A DNA stretch of 64,000 bases from G963667915 sp965197385. Its GTDB lineage: Bacteria; Acidobacteriota; Vicinamibacteria; Vicinamibacterales; UBA823. The notes under the pieces are model-generated. The model saw nothing but the letters and a program-made list of their open reading frames with translations. It made no database searches and was not told the DNA's origin. Made by a program: the position numbers and the translations under genes. Numbering within the stretch: the first letter of the stretch is position 1; every line of letters starts with the position of its first letter. Below are positions 51,551 to 59,907 of the stretch, piece by piece. The stretch covers positions 620,001 through 684,000 of the forward strand of contig CBDANA010000008.1 in the NCBI GenBank assembly GCA_965197385.1. The letters are read 5' to 3'.

Positions 51551-53503
51551 TCACGTCGAGAGGAGCGGGGGCATAGGACAGCCCAACGACGCGGATATCG
51601 CTCTCAGCAGCTCCGCCTCGGCACTGGTGATTTTCCGGTCGGCGGCGATGCACGCCGCAGCCGCCTGGAGCACCTGTCGCTTGATCCGGGGCGCGGCTTC
51701 CTCCAGGACAGTCAGCGCGGCATCCACCGCCTCGAGCCCGCACTCTTCGCCCAGACGGAAGCGTGCCTGCGGCAGGTCTACATGTCGTTTGGCCTGCTCG
51801 AAGGCCCCCCGAGCGGCCGCCTCGTCCCGGTGACCCGTGTGGGCCAACGTCGACAGCAAGAGCTCATAGTAAGGCTGCAGGCGGCGTAGCTTGCGGTACC
51901 GCACTCGACCGGTCGTGACGTTGAACCGCTGGGCCTCCAAATCGTGCAGCAGGATCCGCTGCAGTGACCACTCGAAGAGGTCGATGGTCCGGTCGGCTTC
52001 CACGAGTTCGGCGACGTTCTGCTTGAACTGCTGGTACTGTGCGTCAGTCAAGGCGCGCAGTGCCGGCAGCGTGATGTCGACGAGCGGAAGCCGAACCCTC
52101 GCGTCGAGCGGTTCGACAAGCGGCAGGAGCTTGAGGGTCTCCTTGTAGACGCCCGGGTCGGCCGCCCTGGACAGGTGTGCGATCTGCACCTCTCGGGCCT
52201 CGGTCTGGCGATCAATCAGCAAGGCATAAATCAGGGCCCGCGCGCCGTACGGCTCGTGGGCAGCGCCGACGATCGCCGTGGGCAAGCCCTTGACCAGTCT
52301 CGCCGCGTATTGAAGATGGGCGGTGCTCGGCTGTCCAATCTGGTCGACCGCGCTGGTTGCGTTCTGCGCGGCGCCGCGAGTGACCGCCTCAACCTCAGTC
52401 TCAGCCTCAGCGCCCGCCAAGCCGGCGACACCCGCGGCGGCAGGATGCGGGGCACCGGCGCGATCGGTCCGAGGCGCCCCCTCGACGAACTCACCAGTCC
52501 AGGATGGCTCCAGTTTCCGGATGCGCTCCGCGAGCGGAGGATGAGTGGCAAACAGCCCGCGGAGGCCGGATGTGGCCCGGCCGAAAAACATATGGCTGGC
52601 TTCTGGCGTGTTCGGGCTCTGGATCGTCGACCCGTTCAGGAATCCGCCAATCCGTTTCAGGGCGCCCGCGAGGCCCGCCGGCTGGCGGGTGAACTGCACG
52701 GCCGAGGCATCCGCCAGAAACTCGCGCTGACGGCTGACTCCCGCCTTGATCAGATTGCCGAAGAACGTTCCAAAGAAGCCGACCACCATCAGCCCTGCCC
52801 CGAGTGCCAGCAGCGGCAGCGGGCTACTGTCCCGACTGGACCGCCGGTGCCCCGAAAAAGCCGTGACCCGAAACATGAAGTAGCCCAGTATGCCGATGAT
52901 GAGGATCCCGTTCAGGAGACCGATCAAACGGATGTTGAGACGCATGTCCCCGTTGAGGATGTGGCTGAACTCGTGCGCGATCACACCCTGCAGCTCGTCG
53001 CGCGGCAACCGCTCGACCGAGCCGCGGGTCACACCAATCACGGCGTCATCGATCGTGAACCCGGCCGCGAAGGCATTGATCCCGTCTTCTGCGTCCAGGA
53101 GATAGATGGGTGGTGCAGGTGTGCCGGAGGCGATCGCCATCTCCTCGACGACGTTCAAGAGCTGGCGCTCGGCTGGAACCGAAGTGTCGGAATTGAGCAG
53201 CCGGCCGCCGAGCTCCTCCGCGATGACCCGACCTCCGCCCCTGAGCTGCGCGATCTTGAACAAGGTTCCGCCGCCCACCACAACCAACGTGCCCACCACG
53301 GCGATGGCCACCAGCTGTGGGTCGCCGGCAAGCGACCAGTCGATCGCTCCGGTCGCGAGATCTCGACTCAGGTAGCCCATCGTGGCCGCCAGGAGTAGGT
53401 CGATCGACACCATGATCGCCAGCACGGCGAGCACGAACAGGAGCACGAGGCGGCCCGTGTTTCGCCTGGCGAGGTCTTGACGCTCGAAAAAGTCTGTCGC
53501 CAT
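51551..53503 (-). CDS. M48-family membrane metalloprotease (HtpX-like) with C-terminal extension
   Basis: The 650-residue protein has two N-terminal membrane segments (LVLLFVLAVLAIMVSIDLLL, LVAIAVVGTLVVVGGGTLF), the zinc motif in LQGVIAHEFSHILNGDMRLN, more membrane helices (LIGLLNGILIIGILGYFMF, LLALGAGLMVVGFFGTFFG) and the third-ligand region REFLADASAVQFTRQPAGL. A further ~300 residues, with no recognised motif, extend beyond the protease and end in a TerB-like helical segment (AACIAADRKITSAEAELLRA). Paired with lemA directly upstream, a common arrangement for membrane proteostasis. Confidence 0.88.
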   Translation of the reverse strand: MATDFFERQDLARRNTGRLVLLFVLAVLAIMVSIDLLLAATMGYLSRDLATGAIDWSLAGDPQLVAIAVVGTLVVVGGGTLFKIAQLRGGGRVIAEELGGRLLNSDTSVPAERQLLNVVEEMAIASGTPAPPIYLLDAEDGINAFAAGFTIDDAVIGVTRGSVERLPRDELQGVIAHEFSHILNGDMRLNIRLIGLLNGILIIGILGYFMFRVTAFSGHRRSSRDSSPLPLLALGAGLMVVGFFGTFFGNLIKAGVSRQREFLADASAVQFTRQPAGLAGALKRIGGFLNGSTIQSPNTPEASHMFFGRATSGLRGLFATHPPLAERIRKLEPSWTGEFVEGAPRTDRAGAPHPAAAGVAGLAGAEAETEVEAVTRGAAQNATSAVDQIGQPSTAHLQYAARLVKGLPTAIVGAAHEPYGARALIYALLIDRQTEAREVQIAHLSRAADPGVYKETLKLLPLVEPLDARVRLPLVDITLPALRALTDAQYQQFKQNVAELVEADRTIDLFEWSLQRILLHDLEAQRFNVTTGRVRYRKLRRLQPYYELLLSTLAHTGHRDEAAARGAFEQAKRHVDLPQARFRLGEECGLEAVDAALTVLEEAAPRIKRQVLQAAAACIAADRKITSAEAELLRAISASLGCPMPPLLST

Positions 53504-53505
53504 TT

Positions 53506-54108
53506 CTAAAATGAGATCTTGGGCGCCTCTTGAATGCGTTCGCTCTCGAACTCCAGTAACGCGGCGTCCTGAGGGTGTCCAAACATGCCGGCGAGCATCA
53601 CAGCAGGAAACGTCTGTCGGTAGGTGTTGTAGGTCGTCACGCCGTCATTGAAGGCTTGTCTCGCGAACGCGACCTTGTTCTCGGTCGATGTCAGCTCTTC
53701 GCTGAGCTGCATCATATTCTGATTCGCTTTCAGGTCCGGGTAGCTCTCCGCCAACGCAAACAGCCGGCCCATGGCGCCGGTCAGCATGCTCTCGGCACCG
53801 GCCAGCCCCCGGATCGCGTCCGCGTTGCCGGGATCCTTGGCGGCTTTCTGCAGGCCACCGACAGCTTGATTTCTGGCGCTGATCACCGCCTCGAGCGTCT
53901 CGCGCTCATGTTTCATGTAGCCTTTGGCGGTTTCCACGAGATTCGGAATCAGATCGTAGCGCCGCTTGAGCTGGACCTCGATCTGCGCGAACGCGTTCTT
54001 GTAGCGATTCCTGTACGTGACGAGCTTGTTGAAGATACCCGTCACCATCGCGGCCAGCGCAACGACGATGAGGACAAGCACGATCACAGGCATGAGAATG
54101 AGCATCAT
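53506..54108 (-). CDS. LemA family protein
   Basis: From the ATG at 54108 (ggagg six bases upstream) the protein has 200 residues: one N-terminal membrane helix (LMPVIVLVLIVVALAAMVTG), then the LemA helical domain FNKLVTYRNRYKNAFAQIEV, QLKRRYDLIPNLVETAKGYM, LTGAMGRLFALAESYPDLKA, STENKVAFARQAFNDGVTTY. It ends 2 bp before the M48 gene. The role is membrane-associated scaffold or signalling; the biochemical function is not established. Confidence 0.92.
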   Translation of the reverse strand: MMLILMPVIVLVLIVVALAAMVTGIFNKLVTYRNRYKNAFAQIEVQLKRRYDLIPNLVETAKGYMKHERETLEAVISARNQAVGGLQKAAKDPGNADAIRGLAGAESMLTGAMGRLFALAESYPDLKANQNMMQLSEELTSTENKVAFARQAFNDGVTTYNTYRQTFPAVMLAGMFGHPQDAALLEFESERIQEAPKISF

Positions 54109-54170
54109 GACAAACCTCCACCACACGGGGACGAGCGGACGTACGGCAATTCCACCTGACGATTATAAGT

Positions 54171-54821
54171 TCACAACTTGACGTGGTCGAGGGCCGGATG
54201 CCTGGCGATCAGGCGGAGTGCGTCCTGCAGCAGGGACCTCCCGGGCTCCATTCGGGGCCACGGAGAGGCTCCCGAGGGGTGAGGAAGCGGGATCAAGTCC
54301 GTCTCGTGGGCGGCAAACCGGATGCTCAGCTGCTTGCCAATGACCTCGCTGAGAGATGGACACGCCACGAACTGCTCGATGGCCAGCCTGCCGACCGGGA
54401 TCACGAGATCTGGTCGAAGGATCTGGAACTCGGCCTCGAGCCATCCTGAGCAGTTCGCGATCTCCTGTCGGGTGGGCACCCGATCTCCGCCCCACGGTTT
54501 CTTTCCCGGGAAACAGCGGCACACCGCCGCCATGTAGATCGAGGACCGAACCGTCGCTTCGTCCAGTCCACAGCTCTCTGTGAACCACCGGAAGAGCGTC
54601 CTGCCAGCCGTCCAGGCGAACGGCCGTCCCAGCTTCGGTTCCCTGTCTCCGGGCGCCTGCCCCACGAGCAGCACCTTGCTCACCACCGCCCCCCCGCTGA
54701 TCACCGGCCGTTGCATCTGGGGGCACGTGGTACAGCGTCTGAGCGCGCTCACGTGGCGCTCGAGCCGGGAACGCCTGTCTGATGCCGTCACACCGTCAGT
54801 TCCCATATCCAGACCGCACAT
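54171..54821 (-). CDS. Uracil-DNA glycosylase-family protein (Fe-S type 4/5)
   Basis: The protein (about 216 residues from the ATG at 54821; a start at 54806 is also possible) has cluster Cys in LRRCTTCPQM, VLLVGQAPGDREPKLGRPFA (motif 1), CRCFPGKKPWGGDRVP and EIANCSGWLEAEF (further Cys), and LIPLPHPSGASPW (motif 2). It would excise uracil or related bases from DNA. FAWTAGRTLFRWF resembles the type 4/5 enzymes. It is divergent from the SEC-C gene. Confidence 0.82.
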   Translation of the reverse strand: MCGLDMGTDGVTASDRRSRLERHVSALRRCTTCPQMQRPVISGGAVVSKVLLVGQAPGDREPKLGRPFAWTAGRTLFRWFTESCGLDEATVRSSIYMAAVCRCFPGKKPWGGDRVPTRQEIANCSGWLEAEFQILRPDLVIPVGRLAIEQFVACPSLSEVIGKQLSIRFAAHETDLIPLPHPSGASPWPRMEPGRSLLQDALRLIARHPALDHVKL

Positions 54822-54892
54822 CGTGTCGCCGCGTGTAGCTCTCACCGACTGGCGACGGTCACGTGCAGCTGGTACGGTACACTCTTTATTCA

Positions 54893-55168
54893 ATGACTGC
54901 TCCGACCAGTGCACGACCGGGGCGCAACCAGCCCTGCCATTGCGGCTCGGGCCGCAAATACAAGCATTGCTGTCTCAAGAAGGACGACGCCCTGGCGGCT
55001 GCCACACGGGCCAAAGCCGCAGCCGCGGCGGCGGCGCCATCGTCCGAGGCGACCACGTCGGCTCGCCCACGAGCACCAAGGCAGCAGACGCACCAGCCTT
55101 GGAAGGCGACCACGTCTCGTGGCTTCGTCCGGCGCCCGCGGACGCCACGCAAGGTCGGTGGCGGCTAG
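54893..55168 (+). CDS. SEC-C metal-binding motif protein
   Basis: The 91-residue protein starts MTAPTSARPGRNQPCHCGSG followed by RKYKHCCLKKDD, the SEC-C zinc-binding motif (CxCxnCC/H) also found at the end of SecA. The remainder is Ala/Pro-rich and low-complexity with a basic tail. It may bind zinc and nucleic acid or ribosome-associated partners. It lies just upstream of a group II intron. Confidence 0.8.
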   Translation: MTAPTSARPGRNQPCHCGSGRKYKHCCLKKDDALAAATRAKAAAAAAAPSSEATTSARPRAPRQQTHQPWKATTSRGFVRRPRTPRKVGGG

Positions 55169-55787
55169 CCGCCGAGCGAGGCCAGCCCGCCGAATCCGCT
55201 CCCGCTCAATGTCCGCGCCTCGCCGGCGCGACGAGGCGTTGGTGCACGGTGCGACCAGGCAAGGCTGGTCAAAGGGGAGTGACGATGCGGTGACGTCATG
55301 AAACTTTGTTCGCCGTCCAACGGGTGCGAAACCCGTCCGGTGAAGGGCGACCCACCCACCCCGGGAGCGAGCCTTGCGGCGTCCGCGGTAACGAAGACGC
55401 CGATGCGTAGGCACGCAAGCGAGTGGGCCGTAGGGTTTACAGCCACGCAATAACGCTCATTCTGGGTGCCCAGGGCATTGTGCAGCCTGCAGGCGATGGC
55501 GGTCTCGACGCGATGGGCAAGCCGAGACGCGCACCCAGCGGGGTCTGAGCCTACGGCACGCTGGAAGAGGACGGCCCAGGCACCTGGGAGGCCCTTCTTC
55601 CTCCTTGTCGCACGAGGGACAGGGTAGGCCGCCGGCCAGGGACGACCGGAGCCGCGGCCGACGGGCGGGAGGGAGTCGGCGGGCTGCAGACGAGCGAGGA
55701 CGTCGGGGCACGGGTTGGCCCCCGGACCCGGCCGAGCAAAGGCGGCCCGTGTTGGTGTGAGCTTTCGACGGGACCCATGACCGGCGC

Positions 55788-57100
55788 GTGGACGTCGGGA
55801 CTCATGTCACCAGCAATTCGAAAGGTAGTGGACCGAGCGCGAAGGGAACCCGAGGGACGGTTCCATTCACTGGGCATCTCCTGGATGTGCCGGCGCTGGC
55901 GGCCGCCTACTGGAGTATCCGAAAGGATGCGGCAGTCGGGGGGGATGGGGTCACCAAGGACCAGTATGGGCAGGACTTGGAGCAAAATCTTCAGGACCTG
56001 TACGCCCGGCTGAGGTCCCAGCGGTATCGGCATCAGCCGATCCGTCGGGTGCACATCCCCAAAGACGGAGGTCGGACACGACCGATTGGGATTTCGGCGC
56101 TTGAGGACAAGATCGTCCAGAGCGCCGTGCGTCACGTGCTGGAGGCCATCTACGAGCAGGACTGTCTGGACTGCTCCTTTGGCTTCCGGCCGGGCCGGCA
56201 TGCCCATGAGGCCATCCGAGCTCTGGATAAGGTGGTGTTCCGGGGCGAAGGGCACTGGATTCTGGAGGCCGACATCGTGTCCTTCTTCGACCGTCTGGAC
56301 CGCACCAGGCTGCAGGAGAGGCTCCAGGTCCGGGTGGCCGATGGCTCGCTGTTGCGACTCATCGACAAGCTGTTGCAGGTGGGAGTGCTCGACGGCGAGG
56401 CGTCTATCACGCCGGACCGGGGCACCGCACAGGGGTCCGGGCTCTCGCCGTTGTTGGGGAACGTCTATCGCCACTACGCGCTGGACGTGTGGTTCGACCA
56501 GGTCGGGCGACCGCGTCTTCGTGGTCGGGCGACGCTCGTGAGATATGCCGATGACGTTGTGATCGGCTTCGAGCGACGCGACGACGCGGAGCGCGTGATG
56601 GATGTCTTGCCCAAGCGGCTGGGACGCGACGGACTCACACTGCATGCGGACAAGACCCGTGTGCTGCCGTTTGGGCGACCGCCTCGACGGCAACAGGGGG
56701 GCAAAGGGCCGGCCTCATTCGACTTCTTGGGGTTCACGCTGCATTGGCGACGAGCCCGCAGCGGTCGCTGGGGCATGTGGTGTAAGACACGGTCCTCGCG
56801 TTTGCAGCGAGCGATTACTGTCGCCGCCGCCTGGTGTCGTCGCCATCGACACCTGCCGGTGGCCGTGCAACACGCCGCGCTCACGAGACGCATCCAGGGG
56901 CACTTCAATGACTTTGGCGTGAGTGGCAACGCTCGCAGTTTGGGCTGCTGGTCGACGCCACGGAGCGGCACTGGTACAAGGGGCTTCGCCGTCGAAGCAA
57001 CCGCACGCGTCTCACCTGGCCGAGGTTCGTTGCGTTGTTGGAACGATATCCTCTGCCCGTGCCTCGGATTCGCGTGCGAATCTGGGGCGCATCGCCATGA
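55788..57100 (+). pseudogene. Group II intron reverse transcriptase/maturase (frameshifted)
   Basis: RT motifs are clear: GGDGVTKDQYGQDLEQNLQD, RRVHIPKDGGRTRPIGISAL, SFGFRPGRHAHEAIRALDKV, WILEADIVSFFDRLD (first Asp), GTAQGSGLSPLLGNVYRHYA, VRYADDVVIGFERRDDA (YADD, residues 253-256) and FDFLGFTLHWRR. The maturase X domain ends GHFNDFGVSGNARSL. The frame then shifts near 56940; the continuation LLVDATERHWYKGLRRRSNR...IRVRIWGASP with a TGA at 57098 is in another frame. No endonuclease domain is seen. The frameshift probably inactivates maturation. Confidence 0.88.
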
Positions 57101-57115
57101 GCCACATCAGCGGAA

Positions 57116-57150
57116 GAGCCGGATGGTGGAAACCTCCTAGTCCGGTTCTG
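57116..57150 (+). ncRNA. Group II intron domain V
   Basis: gagccggatg pairs with the later tagtccggttc, with a central ggtggaaacctcc hairpin containing the GAAA tetraloop. AGC-type catalytic bases sit at the base of the helix (gagcc). This is the catalytic core of the ribozyme and looks intact. Confidence 0.8.
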
Positions 57151-57320
57151 GTGAGGGCCTCGGGGGAGCAATCCCCCGGGGCTACTCGACAGGGGCCCAG
57201 AGACCGGTATTCGCTCGATCTTCTCGAGGAAACGGAGCCGATGACCACACGAAGGGGAGGAAGTGGTATCCTCCGGAGCCCGGGACCCTGACTTCGGATA
57301 CCCACAAGAGGAGCTGGATC

Positions 57321-58778
57321 ATGATTCGACACGCCTGGGTCACATTGCTCGCTGCTATCGCCCTGGGTGGCTGCACGCCGCTCACCCCGGACCAACAGAT
57401 CGTCGAAGACGCCTCGGCGGTGCTCGGAGGCCGCGAACGCATCGAGGCCGTCAGGACGATCTCGATCGAAGGCGAGGGGGTGCTCGGTAATCTGGGGCAG
57501 GACATGACTCCGGAGGCGACGACCCAGACGTTTACGATCAGCGACTACACCCAGCATATCGATCTGACGACAGGGCGGTCCCGGATCGAGCGGACCCGCA
57601 CGCCCACGTTCACCTACTTCCGCGGGCAGGATCCCCAGCCGCAGGAGTCCGGCATCGATGGCGAGGTCGGATACGACGTGGCGCCGGACGGGAGCGCGAC
57701 ACGCATCCCGAGCGCCGCCGCGCGCGATCGTCGAGTCGCGGCCTACCACCACCCGATCACGATCGTCCACGCGGCGTTGGATCCCACATCGACGCTGACG
57801 AACGCCCGTACGGTCGACAGCGAGAACCTCGTCGACGTGACGACCGCCGACGCCTTGTCGTTTACGCTGGCGATCGATGCCCACACCAAGCTGCCAAGTC
57901 GCGTCACATCGCTGGCGCATCACGCAAATCTGGGCGACATCACGCTTGAGACCAGCTTCGCGGACTACGAAGAGATCGACGGGCTGATGCTGCCGACCCG
58001 CCTGACCTCCTCGACGGCCGGGTACCGCTCGATGGAGATCAACGTGACGGCCCAGGGCGTGAACGGGGATGTCGGCGATCTCGCCGCGCCGCCCGCCGTG
58101 ATGTCTGCCGAACCGGTGACCGGGCCGCCGCCGGTCACCATTGCAGTAGAAGAATTGGCGAACGGGATCTGGTTCCTGGCCGGCCAGTCCCACCATAGCG
58201 TGCTCGTGGAGTTTAGCGACCACCTGATGCTCATCGAGGCGCCGAACGAGGCCCGCACGCTCGCCGTGATCGCCAGGGCTCGAGAGCTCGTGCCGGACAA
58301 GCCGTTGACGCACCTGGTGAACTCGCACCACCACTTCGACCATTCCGGCGGGATCCGCGCGGCGGTCTCCGAAGGGCTCACCATCATCACGCAGGCGGCG
58401 AACGGCCCGTTCTATCTAGAGCTCGTCGACCGGCCGCGCACGATCGCGCCCGACGCGCTCTCTCGAAATCCTCAGCCGCTGACGCTCGAGACGGTCGAGG
58501 ATGAGATGACGCTCGAAGACGATTCGATGACCGTGCACCTCTATCACATCGCGGACAACCCCCACGCTGATTCGCTGCTCATGGCATATTTCCCCAGGGA
58601 GCGGCTCCTCGTGGAGGCGGACCCGTTCAGCCCTGGCCGCGCCCTGCAGCCGTTCGCAGCCAACCTATTGGAAAACATCGAGCGGCGCGGCTTGCGGGTT
58701 GCCCGGATCGTGCCGATTCACGGTTCCGTCGTGCCGTTCGACGACCTGGTGGCGCATGTCCGGGCCACCACCAACTGA
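57321..58778 (+). CDS. Metallo-beta-lactamase-fold lipoprotein, paralogue 2
   Basis: The 485-residue protein starts after gaggag. A lipoprotein signal ends ALGGC (Cys18). The N-terminal domain spans residues 20-260, followed by the hydrolase domain with VEELANGIWFLAGQSHHSVL, NSHHHFDHSGGIRAAVSEGL (zinc ligands), HIADNPHADSLLMAYFPRER, EADPFSP and PIHGS. It matches the 5614-7107 protein throughout. It is a probable periplasmic metallohydrolase. It lies just after the group II intron and is well preserved; there are no operon partners. Confidence 0.87.
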   Translation: MIRHAWVTLLAAIALGGCTPLTPDQQIVEDASAVLGGRERIEAVRTISIEGEGVLGNLGQDMTPEATTQTFTISDYTQHIDLTTGRSRIERTRTPTFTYFRGQDPQPQESGIDGEVGYDVAPDGSATRIPSAAARDRRVAAYHHPITIVHAALDPTSTLTNARTVDSENLVDVTTADALSFTLAIDAHTKLPSRVTSLAHHANLGDITLETSFADYEEIDGLMLPTRLTSSTAGYRSMEINVTAQGVNGDVGDLAAPPAVMSAEPVTGPPPVTIAVEELANGIWFLAGQSHHSVLVEFSDHLMLIEAPNEARTLAVIARARELVPDKPLTHLVNSHHHFDHSGGIRAAVSEGLTIITQAANGPFYLELVDRPRTIAPDALSRNPQPLTLETVEDEMTLEDDSMTVHLYHIADNPHADSLLMAYFPRERLLVEADPFSPGRALQPFAANLLENIERRGLRVARIVPIHGSVVPFDDLVAHVRATTN

Positions 58779-58992
58779 TAGCGTCGGGCATGCGGGCAGA
58801 CCTCCGCGGGGCCGACTCGCAGCGAGTTGATCCGAAACCCGTAGCGGTGGGTCGGAACTGGTTCGAGGAACTCCAGACACGGGTGCTGACGGGACAGTGA
58901 CATGGCACCCGCCTCGGAACTGAATAGAGAGGCTGCCGAGGCGGAGCCCTCGGCAACCCCAAGACTGACGACAGCAAGCAGCCCAGCGTATC
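58779..58992. other. Intergenic, nothing recognised
   Basis: Only short frames are present between the metallohydrolase and the SnoaL-like fragment; I see no motif or RNA feature. Confidence 0.4.
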
Positions 58993-59265
58993 CTAGCTGG
59001 CGGCCTGCTTGGGACCTGGGATCGCGCCGATCTGTTGCCTCAAACCGAGCGAGTCCCGGTTGACCCAATCCTCCTGCATCTTCTGATCCGCGACGCGACT
59101 GACTATCGTGGCTGTACCCGACACGGGCTTGTCAGTCGGTGCGATACCTTCAAGCGTCTCCTTATGGGTGCCGTTCCACGCTACTCGCGCGACGACCTTG
59201 TCGCCGTCCGCCAGTAGATCCTCAATCGTGAAATGCAGATGCGGTGAGAACAGCGAAAACTTGTG
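58993..59265 (-). pseudogene. SnoaL-like (ester cyclase) protein, N-truncated
   Basis: About 90 C-terminal residues of a cone-shaped SnoaL-fold protein remain: FSPHLHFTIEDLLADGDKVV, ARVAWNGTHKETLEGIAPTD, TATIVSRVADQKMQEDWVNR and DSLGLRQQIGAIP. These positions match the conserved core of the ester cyclase family. The N-terminal third is absent and replaced by unrelated sequence beyond about 59265, so the gene is a remnant. Confidence 0.7.
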
Positions 59266-59278
59266 AGAGGAGGACGAA

Positions 59279-59572
59279 TTACGAGGGGGTGCTATTGAGG
59301 GTGCTGGGACCAAGGCAAAGCCGCCAACCGCGCATGTCGAGGCCGCAATGGATCTTCAGGGCTCCCTCGAACATGGCATCCTCATCGTCAAAGGTCTTCG
59401 TTTCCAGAGAACCGTCGGGATGCACAAGGGTCAGGACATAGGCATCGTCTTGTCGGCCACAGTCGATACCCACGAACTGGGTGGGGGACGCAGAGTCATT
59501 CGAGAACCACAACATACCCATCTTATCGGCCCTTTTTCTCGAACACTCAAACCGACCGGCCGTGTACCACAT
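59279..59572 (-). CDS. Small hypothetical protein
   Basis: The frame (97 residues, possibly starting at an internal Met of MGMLWFSND) contains FVGIDCGRQDDAYVLTLVHP, DGSLETKTFDDEDAMFEGAL and CGLDMRGWRLCLG. Composition is protein-like, with no recognised family. No clear ribosome-binding site was found. It could be a whole small gene or the remnant of a larger one. Confidence 0.35.
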   Translation of the reverse strand: MWYTAGRFECSRKRADKMGMLWFSNDSASPTQFVGIDCGRQDDAYVLTLVHPDGSLETKTFDDEDAMFEGALKIHCGLDMRGWRLCLGPSTLNSTPS

Positions 59573-59907
59573 TTTTGGGGCGAAATTTGGATGCTAGGTA
59601 TTCGAGCGCCCGCTCGATGGGGCCCCCTCCGCAACTTCCAGAAGAGACGGCTGGCCTGCGCGGGTCAACTGCGACTCACGAACGCCCAACCCTTGAGGTC
59701 GTTGCGGCATTGTCACGTTGAGGCGGCACCACGGCTACGCAAGCGACCGGCGCCCACCTTGTGCAGAGGGCACCGAACGCTTAGAATTGGGCTGGTTCTT
59801 GCCAGACCGCTCGAGCAAGGACCTCGGCCAGGCTGAGCAGCTCATCATGGAATATGGAATATGGAATTGAGAAGCCGGTCACCGTCCGATCGCGGGAGGA
59901 AACGATC

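Larger units (their letters stand above)
55324..57190 (+). mobile_element. Group II intron with maturase gene
   Basis: The 5' end is placed at gtgcgaaacccgtccgg (the GUGYG consensus). A structured 450-bp segment precedes the maturase frame. After the ORF come domain V (gagccggatggtgga... at 57116-57150) and a domain VI hairpin (ggcctcgggggagc...ccccggggc) ending ctcgac at 57190. The exact 5' boundary is inferred from the consensus and from the length needed for domains I-III. No host gene is interrupted; it sits between the SEC-C and MBL genes. Confidence 0.75.
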
